Source: Pseudochrobactrum sp. sp1633 (GTDB taxonomy: Bacteria; Pseudomonadota; Alphaproteobacteria; Rhizobiales; Rhizobiaceae). From it: a stretch of DNA of 64,000 nt. The DNA lies in assembly GCF_030376605.1 (NCBI RefSeq), contig NZ_JARRAE010000001.1, positions 1 through 64,000 of the forward strand. The letters run 5' to 3'. The position numbers and the translations under genes were made by a program. This document shows positions 16,162-24,992 of this stretch, piece by piece. How positions within the stretch are numbered: the stretch's first letter is position 1; each line of letters opens with the position of its first letter. The notes under the pieces were generated by a model that had not been told where the DNA came from, ran no database searches, and worked only from the letters and a program-made list of their open reading frames with translations.

Positions 16162-17563
16162 GCACAAAGCGCAAGATCGTGTTCAGGTCTGTATCCGCTA
16201 CAATGGTCAGGATCCGGCAGATATCATTCGTGATTTGTTCGTGAATTATGCGGGCGTGCCGGCTGAATATATCCGGCTTGATAACTGGAAAGCGGAGACC
16301 GGTGCATTCCTGCGCCGGCTCTATACCCGAATTATTGCTGAACCGACTGCCGTTGATAAGCTGGTCTCTGAGCTGATTGAGCAGGCAGCGTTGTCTGTCT
16401 GGTGGGATGATGTCAGCCGCACAATTCGCCTCGCGGTTTTGCGCAAGATTGAGACGGATGCTGCCGTGTTTGATGACAGCAATATTCTCAAAGGTTCGCT
16501 TCAGATTACTGAACAGCCGCAGCGCCGCTTGTCTCAGGTCAGTACATATTTCGGTATCACTAGTCCGCTGAGTAAGGCGTCTGAACCGATATCTTATCAC
16601 TCAATGCAGTTCGATGTGAACTTAGAGGCAGAGGATGATTATGGCGGCGCAGCAATCAAAACAATTTATTCGTCATGGGTACCACGCTTTGGCCGGCCGA
16701 TTGCTCAGCGTGTGAATGAGATTATGCTCGGCCGGTTTGTTGATCCGCCACGGCAGTTCCGGTTCAGCACTTTTCTCGATCCAGACATCCAGCCGCCGGT
16801 TCTTGGTCGCGGCTACCGGTTGTTTGCACGCCCGCTCCAGAATGCTGCGGGTGAGCAGGAGGCGGTACCGATCCAGATCACACGACTTCTACCGACTGAT
16901 ACCGGCTTTGACATAACAGCAGACGAAATGCGCTTTGTTGAGTTCTCAAGTGAGGATTTGGATAACCGGACTATCATCATCGACAGCAATACGCTGAACT
17001 TTAACTGGCGCGTGGCTTATGATCAGCTGTATCCGGCGCCGACCGCCAATGATGATATCGTTTGCATTGTTTCTGCTGGTGTCATTGTCGGCTCACAGAG
17101 CATTGATCTGCCAGCTTTCAACGTGGGCTCATGGCCAGCCGGTTGTAAACTGACATTACAGGTCAGAGGTCGCATTCAGGGTAAGGGTGGTAACGGAGCC
17201 TGGATTAACTCAAGCGGAGCCGGTGAAAGAGGCGGGCACGCTCTCTATTCGCGTAACCCCGTCAAGATCAAAAACAATAATCAAATTTGGTCAGGTGGCG
17301 GTGGCGGTCACGAACGTGTGCAAAGTGGGACATTCCGATATGGCGGTGGCGGTGGTCAGGGCTATTTAGCCGGATCTCAGCAAATGCCATTAAATATAGC
17401 AACATCTGAAAACGCCGGAACGCCAACACCTGGCTATGCAGGTGGTGCAGCCGGGGCTCCTGCCGGTAACGGTCACGCTGATTGCGGAAACGCAATTGAC
17501 GGGCATTCATTTCTTACTTTTGAAGGTGGTCAGGGTGATATCCGCGGACCGCGTGTGAACTGA
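16133..17563 (+). pseudogene. 5'-truncated phage tail (host-specificity-like) protein
   Basis: The frame is open from the deletion junction near 16118-16145 and reads EGTQAIEHKAQDRVQV, then DPADIIRDLFVNYAGVPA, sequence typical of the interior of a long tail-tip protein rather than an N-terminus. A TTG at 16235 could start a 442-aa product, but there is no good ribosome site. The C-terminal third is glycine-rich (GGGGGHERV, GGGGGQGYLAG), as in phage adhesins. The tail-fibre gene follows 12 bases after the stop. I read it as the remaining part of a host-specificity protein whose front half was lost with the structural genes. Confidence 0.7.
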
Positions 17564-17575
17564 CGGGATTAAACT

Positions 17576-18673
17576 ATGGCATTTGCAAAGTGGCATTCAA
17601 CCATCACCAATTTGCAGGGCAATGTTATTCCCCATGCATATGTGACTGTGCGAGATGAAACAACCGGCGCTTTGGCCGTACTGTACGGGGATCGGGAAGG
17701 CGCCATCGGTCTTGGTAATCCGTTTCAGGCTGATAGTGAGGGATTGGCAAGCTTTCATGTACGTGGCGGCGCTTATCATATCGCAGCCTCTTTCCAAGGC
17801 TCAGGGCGTGAATGGCGCTATGTTGGCATCGGGACTGCTCAGGAGCTTGATGCCGGAGCTTATGGTGCGGCGATAGGCTGGGATGCTACGGAACTAACGC
17901 AGGACGGACTGAATAAACATAGTAGTGCAGTCACAGGGTTTCGTGTGTTGATTATCGATACAGGGGATCAACGCGCAGCTGTTTATGAGAAGATTGCGAA
18001 TAGCTGGAGCCCGCCGATCTATCTTACAGGGACGCAAGGCAAAGACGGTGTTCCGGTACGATTGTCCATCGGTACTGTGGCCGCAGGTGATACCCCTTCA
18101 GCAACGATTACAGGGGAAAGCCCGGATCAGGTGCTTAATATCGTTTTGGTGCCAGGTCCTGTTGGTGATGTTACTCCGGCAGCACTTGCAGCTCAGACCG
18201 GAGCGGAAAAAGCTGAGAGTAATGCAGCTGCAAGCGACCGGTCTGCAGCACAACATGCAGCGGATGCGGAAGCTTCGCAGATGCTGGCCGATCAGCAGGT
18301 AGCTTTTGCTCGTGACTGGGCTCAGGCATCGGTTGATGAGCTGGTGGATGATGGTGAACATCAAGGGTTCTCTGCTTGGCACTGGGCTGAAAAAGCCAGA
18401 GAGAACGCCGGCAGCGGCGTAAAAAGCGTAAACGGTCACAGCGAAGCTGAAGTTCATCTGACGGCTGCTGATGTTGGTGCGGCTACAACAGAACAAGGCG
18501 AGTTGGCGGAAACCGCTGTACAGCCGGAAGACTTGAACACTTATTACACAAAGCAGGAAATTGACCAGCTGCTCAACGATTATGCGAAGAACGTAAATCC
18601 TCAGTTTACAGGAACTGTGAACATTGACGGAGATCTCATGGCAAGCGGTGACATCGGAGCTAATGTATCATGA
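17576..18673 (+). CDS. Phage tail fibre / receptor-binding protein
   Basis: A protein of 365 aa. The N-terminal ~90 residues (NLQGNVIPHAYVTVRDE, GLASFHVRGGAYHI) look like a tail-attachment domain seen in many siphophage fibres. A collagen-like or spacer part follows, then an alanine-rich coiled coil (EKAESNAAASDRSAAQHAADAE is near 210-230). The C-terminal section (VNGHSEAEVHLTAADVGAA, YYTKQEID) is the repeat type common in tail fibres. It overlaps the next gene by 4 bases (ATGA). With its neighbours it forms the only preserved tail module. Confidence 0.75.
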   Translation: MAFAKWHSTITNLQGNVIPHAYVTVRDETTGALAVLYGDREGAIGLGNPFQADSEGLASFHVRGGAYHIAASFQGSGREWRYVGIGTAQELDAGAYGAAIGWDATELTQDGLNKHSSAVTGFRVLIIDTGDQRAAVYEKIANSWSPPIYLTGTQGKDGVPVRLSIGTVAAGDTPSATITGESPDQVLNIVLVPGPVGDVTPAALAAQTGAEKAESNAAASDRSAAQHAADAEASQMLADQQVAFARDWAQASVDELVDDGEHQGFSAWHWAEKARENAGSGVKSVNGHSEAEVHLTAADVGAATTEQGELAETAVQPEDLNTYYTKQEIDQLLNDYAKNVNPQFTGTVNIDGDLMASGDIGANVS

Positions 18674-19779
18674 CACTGCCTCTTTCGGGTATGATGACTG
18701 CAGCGATGATTAATGCTGAATTAGGGCGTGCTCATAACGCACCTTTTTCATTAAATGATCCTGCTATCCGAGCCTTAGCTGAAAAACCATCCGGGCAGAT
18801 CATGTTCAGTGACTTCTATGGCAAGGCCAATGAAGTCGTTGTTAAAGCCACCAGCACAGCGCAATATAACGGCTTGATTAAGAGCTTTTTCACACCCGAT
18901 GACTGGGTAAGTGATAAGGCTAAAAGGCTTATTATCAGCGATGTTGATTTTGGCAATATTTCGGGCACAGCTGCACTGGCTATTACCGATGCAGTTTCAG
19001 GGCAGGCCGGATCCTTCGGCGGTAAACTGATGCTTGAGGTTGAGGCAGGAGCCTTCATATCAGGAGGTGGCGGTAAATGGACTGTAGCCGGTGCAGGTAA
19101 CGGCGGGATTGCTCTTCATGCCAATTTTAAAGGAAGAAACGGTAACAATCTTCAGCTGATCAATAAGGGGATTATTCGTGGCGGCGGTGGATCCGGCGGG
19201 CAAGGCGGGAAGGGCGGCGGCGGTACCTATGCCCAGAATGTTACTATCAGAGAACCAACGGAGGGGGATCTTCGCGGCAATGGTTACGGATGGACCTGGG
19301 TTAATAACTTCAGTCGCGTTATTATTAGTTGGGGCGGGCAAGAGCTTTTAAGGTGGGATAATCAGAGTTTTAGTACAACGTTTTATGACATAAACGGAGC
19401 GAGATATTACAGAGGAACTCCGGATGGTGGGGTGAGCGGAACCTCATTCTTTAAGATCTATCGCATATTCCAGCAAAACCAGAATGTTTATACCGATGGT
19501 GGCACCGGTGGTGCAGGCGGAACTGGGCAAGGTTTTAACTTGGCGTCGGGTGCTGGTGCCTCGGGTAACGCTGGCGGAACGAATGCCGGCCGCGGTGGTA
19601 ATGGCGGGCATGGTGGTGCGTGGGGAAGCTCAGGAGCCAATGGGGACGCTGGCATAAACGGCAATAACGGGAATGGGTTGGTTGGCTCGTCGGGTGGCAT
19701 AGGCGGCGCGGCAATTAGCAGTATAGCCAATGTTGATATTGTCGAAAACAGTGGCCAGATAAATGGTCGGCAGGAATAG
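18670..19779 (+). CDS. Glycine-rich phage tail-tip adhesin
   Basis: A protein of 369 aa, translationally coupled to the tail-fibre gene. The N-terminus (LNDPAIRALAEKPSGQI, FSDFYGKA) matches a small domain found at the start of phage receptor-binding proteins. The rest carries long glycine-rich stretches (GGGGSGGQGGKGGGGTY; GGTGGAGGTGQG; GRGGNGGHGGAWGSSG) that in phage adhesins fold into polyglycine-II helix sandwiches and determine receptor choice. No chaperone gene is visible. The following 290 bases hold no gene. Confidence 0.72.
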   Translation: MTLPLSGMMTAAMINAELGRAHNAPFSLNDPAIRALAEKPSGQIMFSDFYGKANEVVVKATSTAQYNGLIKSFFTPDDWVSDKAKRLIISDVDFGNISGTAALAITDAVSGQAGSFGGKLMLEVEAGAFISGGGGKWTVAGAGNGGIALHANFKGRNGNNLQLINKGIIRGGGGSGGQGGKGGGGTYAQNVTIREPTEGDLRGNGYGWTWVNNFSRVIISWGGQELLRWDNQSFSTTFYDINGARYYRGTPDGGVSGTSFFKIYRIFQQNQNVYTDGGTGGAGGTGQGFNLASGAGASGNAGGTNAGRGGNGGHGGAWGSSGANGDAGINGNNGNGLVGSSGGIGGAAISSIANVDIVENSGQINGRQE

Positions 19780-20071
19780 GGAGAATGTGATAATCATGTC
19801 AGTAGAGATGGCGAGAATACCAGCTTTTGCTAGCAAGTTTGAGGTTGTTTAGTTTGGCTCTTTGTACAGTCTCTTAAGTATGATGTATTTTAGATGATGC
19901 TTTTATTGGAAAAATCGCCGCCAGGTTTAAGTAGCACACGATATATTTACGTTATAAAAAATGACCAAACTGACATAATAGCTGTTTGGTGTTCAATATC
20001 CATTTATGATAAAAATTAATGCTTTTTTGAGGGACAAGCCACCAGGCGCTTATTTTTGAGCAAGTTATAAA

Positions 20072-21727
20072 GTGGGGGAAATCGTTGATTACAGTGATGA
20101 TCGCATTCCATTGCCGTCTTGTGAGGGTGGTGTGAACGAAGTTCTGCGCCATCGAAATACACGTGCTCAAAATACGTTATCTGCTTTTAGCAAGATAACG
20201 TTAGTGTCGGTTATGATTTGGTTGCTGTCAGTAGCTAGTATCGGCTGGTGGATATCACAGGCCATTATAAAAGTAGAGCTCAAGGATGTGGCTGCGAGCG
20301 CTGACTATGAGTCAACTACCACAGCGCATGTAATGGATCGGGTATTTACCGAAATGTCCAGTATTGCCAATATGGTGGCCGGAAATGCTGATGTTATAAA
20401 GCTTGCAGTAAAATATCGAACAGACCCGCCCGGATTTGCGAATATGACCCGCCAACAGCGGGCTGTCGAATTTACACGTGATCCTTTGGTGCGCAAGGTT
20501 GGCGATGTAATGAACAGATTGGCAGGTGATCTTCGCTATGCCCGCATTTATATGAATAATATGTCTGATGATACGGTGACGGCCAGTAATTGGGCTGAAA
20601 GTGATAGTATCGTAGGTATGATCTATTCGGGGCGCCCCTATCTTATTGAAGCACTTCGCACGGGCAAAGGTTCTTCATTCGGTATCGCGCGTTTGAATAA
20701 AACGCCGTCCTATTTTGTGAGCAGCCGTATTGATGATGAGAATTATGAGGCGCACGGGTCAGTTACAGTCAAGTTTGATGCACCAGATGTCGCTACTTAT
20801 TTGACGGGACATCACACGGCATTAATCGTGAACCGTCAAGGGCGTGTGATTACATCGTCGTTATCATTATTTATGCTGCGAAATATCGCTCAACTTATGC
20901 CAGAGGGGACTGTTTTGCCGCCGGACGGTGAAGAAGAATTGGGTGAGGCGCTGGATATTCATGCCGTTCCTCACCAATCCTATGAAAATCTATGGTTCAT
21001 TGATGGCAAGCAGTATTTGGTAAAGCGTAGACCATTGAGCGGTACACATTATCAGTTGTTTACGTTGGCTTCGCTAGAGCAGATTGATCCTATGCGAAGA
21101 CAACACTTCTGGATAACAGCACTCATTGGCCTGCTTGGTATTGTCTTTATTTTGCTAGCTGCTCTAGCGATCAGACATTCGTCTTTACGCCGTCAAGATG
21201 AGCTTTATGCAGCAAATTATGATGTATTAACAGACCTCCCTAACAGGCGTGCAATCTTAGTGGAACTGGATCGGTTGTTTACTCTGGGAAAACGTACCGG
21301 TCAGTGGGTTCTGGTTGTTTTTATCGATCTGGATGGTTTCAAAGCTATAAATGATGCTTACGGGCACGAAGTAGGAGACAAGTTTCTAATCGAAGCAGGT
21401 CGACGCTTATCAGAAGGGCTCCGTGCGAATGATATGCTGGGACGCTTTGGTGGAGATGAATTTATTGTAATTGGGCAGGTTGCTCCGCCAAACTCGGACA
21501 CTCCGGAGGGAAATGCGGATGTCATCCGGAACCGGTTGACACCATTATTGATAGGCACATATCACTTTGAAAGCTGTAGCTTTGAATATTCAGGTGCAAG
21601 CTTCGGTATCGCCTGCGTGGATCCATCCTTGAGTTCATTGAAGTTGGCTCTACGAGAAGCTGATCAGTTAATGTACATCGATAAAAAGTCACGCCGGAAA
21701 ATATCGTACATTACTAATGTAATCTAA
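20072..21727 (+). CDS. Membrane-bound diguanylate cyclase (GGDEF)
   Basis: A protein of up to 551 aa that should make cyclic di-GMP from two GTP. It has a TM helix near 45-68, a periplasmic Cache-like sensor region of about 270 residues, a second TM helix near 345-368, and a GGDEF domain. The active-site motif is exact (GGDEF, residues 460-464) and an inhibitory RxxD site (RAND) lies five residues before it. The start is uncertain: GTG 20072 or GTG 20132, neither with a strong ribosome site. It sits between phage tail and lysis genes, an unusual place for a signalling enzyme, so it is probably a moron. Confidence 0.88.
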   Translation: MGEIVDYSDDRIPLPSCEGGVNEVLRHRNTRAQNTLSAFSKITLVSVMIWLLSVASIGWWISQAIIKVELKDVAASADYESTTTAHVMDRVFTEMSSIANMVAGNADVIKLAVKYRTDPPGFANMTRQQRAVEFTRDPLVRKVGDVMNRLAGDLRYARIYMNNMSDDTVTASNWAESDSIVGMIYSGRPYLIEALRTGKGSSFGIARLNKTPSYFVSSRIDDENYEAHGSVTVKFDAPDVATYLTGHHTALIVNRQGRVITSSLSLFMLRNIAQLMPEGTVLPPDGEEELGEALDIHAVPHQSYENLWFIDGKQYLVKRRPLSGTHYQLFTLASLEQIDPMRRQHFWITALIGLLGIVFILLAALAIRHSSLRRQDELYAANYDVLTDLPNRRAILVELDRLFTLGKRTGQWVLVVFIDLDGFKAINDAYGHEVGDKFLIEAGRRLSEGLRANDMLGRFGGDEFIVIGQVAPPNSDTPEGNADVIRNRLTPLLIGTYHFESCSFEYSGASFGIACVDPSLSSLKLALREADQLMYIDKKSRRKISYITNVI

Positions 21728-21781
21728 AGTTCCGCGTTTGGCAGATTAACGCGTTTCGCATCTTCTACGTTTGCCCATATT

Positions 21782-21811
21782 AAGCCTCGCTCACGCGGGG
21801 CTTCTTTTTTT
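21782..21811 (+). terminator. Terminator between cyclase and endolysin genes
   Basis: Stem AAGCCTCGC / GCGGGGCTT with a CACGC-type loop and a run of T. The lysis cassette must therefore be read from its own promoter or by read-through. Confidence 0.75.
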
Positions 21812-21823
21812 GAAAGGAACGCT

Positions 21824-22576
21824 ATGCGTGAGACCTTAACGACCGCGCTCGACCTGATGTTTGGTCATGAAGGCGAATATGTGAATAACCCAAAAGACAC
21901 GGGCGGTGCTACCAAATACGGTATCACACACAAGACATTAGCCGCGCACCGCGGTGTTGCCAGTGTTACGCCTACTCAGGTCAAGGCGCTCACGATGGAA
22001 GAGGCCGCAAAGATTTACAGACGCTCATATTGGGTTCAATCCGGTGGTGATCTGCTTCCGGTTGGTATCGACTTCATGGCCTTCGATTATGGTGTGAATA
22101 GTGGACCCGCACAGGCGGTTAAGTCGCTGCAACGCGTGGTTGGCGTGATTGCGGATGGTATTGTGGGCGGTCAGACTGTTACTGCTGTGAAGGCATATAA
22201 GGGCGATCTCATTACGGCTTATGCCGCTGAACGCCTTCGGTTCATGCGCACATTGAAGACTTGGCCGGTGTTCGGGCGGGGTTGGCAAAAGCGCGTGTCC
22301 ATTGTGGAAGCGCAGTCACGTCAGCTCATACGGGGATTCCAAGTAACTACTGATGTTTTCGCTTCCACGGCTAAAGCCAACCCCAAAGATCAATCAATCA
22401 TGGAAACGCTGAAAAAACCAGAGGCGTGGGCATCTGCTGGTGGTCTTTTATCCGGTCTTGGCGGCATGGCTTCCGGCACCGGCCCCATGCAGTGGGCGCT
22501 CGCAATTATCATGGTTGGGGCATTCGCGACCGGTGCATATTTCCTCATCAAGCGCATGCAGGATCAAGTGGCATGA
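21824..22576 (+). CDS. Phage endolysin, GH108 N-acetylmuramidase with membrane anchor
   Basis: A lysin of 250 aa. The N-terminal GH108 domain carries the catalytic glutamate 16 in the motif HEGEYVNNPKDTGGATKYGIT; a PG_binding_3-type region follows (KSLQRVVGVIADGIVGGQT, FGRGWQKRV). A single hydrophobic helix near 227-244 anchors the C-terminus, so this is a secreted or membrane-tethered murein hydrolase. The start follows GAAAGGAAC. It overlaps the spanin gene by 4 bases (ATGA). A broken copy lies at 90-345. Confidence 0.92.
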   Translation: MRETLTTALDLMFGHEGEYVNNPKDTGGATKYGITHKTLAAHRGVASVTPTQVKALTMEEAAKIYRRSYWVQSGGDLLPVGIDFMAFDYGVNSGPAQAVKSLQRVVGVIADGIVGGQTVTAVKAYKGDLITAYAAERLRFMRTLKTWPVFGRGWQKRVSIVEAQSRQLIRGFQVTTDVFASTAKANPKDQSIMETLKKPEAWASAGGLLSGLGGMASGTGPMQWALAIIMVGAFATGAYFLIKRMQDQVA

Positions 22577-22833
22577 AGATCAGTCTCCAACACATCACTG
22601 GCGCGGTCATCGGAGGGGCAGTTTCAGGCCTCTTTTTTTATGCGCTCGGGCAACATGACGGCAAGCAGGATGCGGCATTGAAGGCCGCTCAAGCTGTGAC
22701 ACAAGCAATCCAGAACAGGGCAGGGATTAATGAGACAATCGACAATTTGGATAGCGTTGCTCTGTGTGTTGAGCTTGGCGGGTTGCGCGACCAGTGCGAG
22801 CAATTGCGCGGGTTGGCAGAAGATAAGCCTTAA
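22573..22833 (+). CDS. Rz-like inner-membrane spanin
   Basis: An 86-aa protein with an N-terminal TM helix (ITGAVIGGAVSGLFFYALG) and a short periplasmic helical stretch ending in a charged tail, the usual plan of i-spanins. It starts within the endolysin stop (ATGA). The o-spanin gene begins inside it in another frame. Together they would fuse inner and outer membranes at the last step of lysis. The call rests on architecture and gene position, since spanins vary widely in sequence. Confidence 0.75.
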   Translation: MKISLQHITGAVIGGAVSGLFFYALGQHDGKQDAALKAAQAVTQAIQNRAGINETIDNLDSVALCVELGGLRDQCEQLRGLAEDKP

Positions 22834-22930
22834 ACCGGAAACGGCTGTGTACCTGGCAGGCAATGACCAGAGCGCAGGCAAAAGCGTTGCCGGTCATAAT
22901 GCATATGGAAAGAAAGCGGGGTGTTGGTGA
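22730..22930 (+). CDS. Rz1-like outer-membrane spanin lipoprotein
   Basis: A 66-aa product starting inside the Rz-like gene in a different frame, with AGGGCAGGG upstream. It has a lipoprotein signal (IWIALLCVLSLAGC; lipobox LAGC with cysteine 19) and a short mature peptide. This nested Rz/Rz1 arrangement is a classic spanin signature. Its TGA overlaps the ATG of the next gene. Confidence 0.78.
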   Translation: MRQSTIWIALLCVLSLAGCATSASNCAGWQKISLKPETAVYLAGNDQSAGKSVAGHNAYGKKAGCW

Positions 22931-23235
22931 TGGGAGAGGATATCAAATGGTTGATCGGGATATCTGCTTCTATGGCAGTCTCATTCATCATAGCACTGAT
23001 CGCTTCATTTCGTTCGCTGGCGGCGTCTATCAAAGCCGGTGACGATGCGCTGCATGAGAGGATCAACAGAACGCGTGATGACTATGTACGCCGAGTTGAT
23101 CTCGATGGTCATGTGAACCAACTGCGTGAGGGTATGAAGGAATTAAAAGAAGAAACGAGAGATAGTGCAAGAGAGACCAATAAGCGTCTGGATCAGGTGC
23201 TCGCTGTGTTGGCACAGGAGAAAAAATCCGGATAG
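22930..23235 (+). CDS. Small phage protein, TM helix plus coiled coil
   Basis: A 101-aa protein beginning at ATG 22930, which overlaps the spanin stop. It has one TM helix (LIGISASMAVSFIIALIASF) and then a long charged coiled coil (NQLREGMKELKEETRDSARE). This layout is common at the end of alphaproteobacterial phage lysis cassettes. It could be a holin-associated protein; no clear multi-TM holin is seen nearby. A start further upstream at 22921 is possible. Confidence 0.62.
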   Translation: MGEDIKWLIGISASMAVSFIIALIASFRSLAASIKAGDDALHERINRTRDDYVRRVDLDGHVNQLREGMKELKEETRDSARETNKRLDQVLAVLAQEKKSG

Positions 23236-23249
23236 TTAGGGGGGCAAAA

Positions 23250-23669
23250 TCAAAGAGGTCGTCGCAAATGGCGTGTTGAAGCTATTTCCCCGGCTTGGGT
23301 AGCTATTGCCATTTCAAAGCTGTTTGCAATGCGGTGTGCCCTGTCAATAAAGATGATTGCTGCCTCTTCAGGGAAGATTTCATGCGCGGTTTGCTCAAAG
23401 ATACTGATCCAGCGGTCAAAATGCTCATTTTTTAGATTGAGTTTCAGATGGGGTGCCATTGGTCGCCCATCATATCCGCCAGTTTTGAGAATAATCGCTG
23501 CCCAGAACTCTGTAATCTGCGCGATATGGTGATCCCAATCATGAACAGCCCTGTCAAAGATGGGGCCGATCAATTCATCTTCACGAGCGCGTCCATAAAA
23601 TGTGGTAACAAGCTTCTGAATTGATGCTTTATCAATGGATGGGTGAGGCTGATTAACTATTGCCGTCAT
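23250..23669 (-). CDS. Group III truncated haemoglobin
   Basis: A 139-aa globin of the 2-over-2 fold. Family marks are LVTTFYGRAREDELIGPIF, then FWAAIILKTGGYDG, and MAPHLKLNLKNEHFDRW, where the histidine of HFDRW is the expected proximal haem ligand. Group III truncated globins bind oxygen or nitric oxide; their physiological role is not settled. It converges on the phage lysis cassette with only 14 bases between stops, so it marks the change from phage genes to accessory genes. Confidence 0.9.
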   Translation of the reverse strand: MTAIVNQPHPSIDKASIQKLVTTFYGRAREDELIGPIFDRAVHDWDHHIAQITEFWAAIILKTGGYDGRPMAPHLKLNLKNEHFDRWISIFEQTAHEIFPEEAAIIFIDRAHRIANSFEMAIATQAGEIASTRHLRRPL

Positions 23670-23844
23670 AATCGGGTATCAAACCATTCATTCGAGATTA
23701 AAACAAATTACTCCCAATGATAGGTATTCCGGCTGCCAGTATCCAGTGATGTTTTGGGGGAGGTTTGAAGATTAGGCTGTTTTTCACATCATTGATGCAA
23801 TGCACTTTTCGCCTTTGGCTGCCGGGCTGATAAGCGATACTACA

Positions 23845-24054
23845 TTAGTGTCTTGGCTGTCGTGACCGTGAGTGACCGCCACCAATCTTTTTTAAGATAG
23901 CGCCTAAGTCCGCAGCGGTACGGGCTGCTGGTTTTTCAGTGCGATGTGCCTTTGATAACTGCTGATCTGTTGCCGCTACAGCATGAAAGTTTCTTTGCTG
24001 TATTGGACTATTCAACGAATTCAGGCGTGTTTGATGGCTTTTTAAATTAGACAT
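23845..24054 (-). CDS. Small basic protein of unknown function
   Basis: A 69-aa product starting at 24054, directly after a strong GGAGGG ribosome site. It is rich in basic residues and ends GGGHSRSRQPRH; the N-terminus (SNLKSHQTRLNSLNSPIQQR) suggests a helix. I recognise no family. It may be DNA- or RNA-binding by charge alone. No operon partner is evident. Confidence 0.5.
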   Translation of the reverse strand: MSNLKSHQTRLNSLNSPIQQRNFHAVAATDQQLSKAHRTEKPAARTAADLGAILKKIGGGHSRSRQPRH

Positions 24055-24176
24055 AAATTTTCCCTCCTTCTTAATAAAAATCGCTAAAACATTGTTATTC
24101 ATGGAGTGTCTCAGTTTAACGACTATCAATGGTTATGAATATCAGAGGAATGTGTTTTATTAATGCATATTAACTT

Positions 24177-24308
24177 TTGCGTCATGTCATTGCTCTGCGA
24201 ATGGCCGGCAGTCTGATGAAGTGGATGGTCGTTGATACGTGTATCGGGACAGTAATGCTGTACGAAAATACTCTCAAAGTGCTAAACTGGATTAATCAAT
24301 TCAGATAA
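24177..24308 (+). pseudogene. C-terminal fragment of small membrane protein (copy 1)
   Basis: An open stretch encoding MKWMVV and then TVMLYENTLKVLNWINQ, ending in TAA. It is homologous to 26980-27147. The upstream part of the gene is absent here. Like the other copy it is followed at once by a hairpin terminator, so gene tail and terminator were duplicated together. Confidence 0.55.
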
Positions 24309-24342
24309 TAGCATTGCCGACCAGTCTCTCTGATCGGCAATG
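24309..24342 (+). terminator. Terminator of duplicated cassette (copy 1)
   Basis: Stem GCATTGCCGA / TCGGCAATGC with a short loop; diverged copy of the hairpin at 27151-27182. No T run follows. Confidence 0.6.
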
Positions 24343-24353
24343 CTTGACCTGTA

Positions 24354-24701
24354 TTATCGTGCCATCATCATCGCTGCGATTAAACCTGTTGCAGCTGAAA
24401 TCAACAAATACTGGTTGTCGACTTTCACCCAGTGCTGGCCGCGACCAGGCTTGCGCAGACCATGACGTTTGTAGTCACGAACTTCTTGATGGCGACGCCA
24501 GTCACCATAACGTTGGCCTTTTGACCATCTTTTATTGTAGCCACGATCATTTGGCTTGTTGTAGTGCTTGCCATAGCTTGGGCGGCTAGGCTCATAACGA
24601 TGCTGTTCAGCCTTAGGCAGCGGTTGATAGTCCCGAGCTTGGGCCAATGGCGCGCCAACAAAAGTAAGTGCTACAGCTACTAGAATAGATTTCTTAAACA
24701 T
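24354..24701 (-). CDS. RcnB-family periplasmic protein
   Basis: A 115-aa exported protein starting at 24701 with AGGAGA upstream. A signal peptide (KKSILVAVALTFVGAPLAQA) is followed by a basic, tyrosine- and arginine-rich stretch and the RcnB signature GLRKPGRGQHWVKVDNQYLL. RcnB helps keep nickel and cobalt balance in E. coli; many relatives have no known role. It ends with a short hydrophobic segment (ISAATGLIAAMMMAR). It is a single gene, part of the right-arm cargo. Confidence 0.85.
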   Translation of the reverse strand: MFKKSILVAVALTFVGAPLAQARDYQPLPKAEQHRYEPSRPSYGKHYNKPNDRGYNKRWSKGQRYGDWRRHQEVRDYKRHGLRKPGRGQHWVKVDNQYLLISAATGLIAAMMMAR

Positions 24702-24992
24702 ATGGCTCTCCTGTGTTGTTGCCTTAAGAGTACGGTGGCGCGGATGAACCATAAATGAATGAAACCAATGCATTAGATTACATATTTTTAATGTTGTAAC
24801 CCCTGCTGCTACATGTCTACTTTGAGCAGTAGCCTATGAAGTCTGCACGCAATTCCGCTTGCTTGAGTTAAGAATTATATAACTCGGTACTATCTTGATT
24901 GCACATTTTATCCTGCGCTTTTTAGCTGATCAGGGGCGCGCCGGAACATGGCGGCGATCCGAAAACGCCGCCATCCGAACTATTAAAGCATA

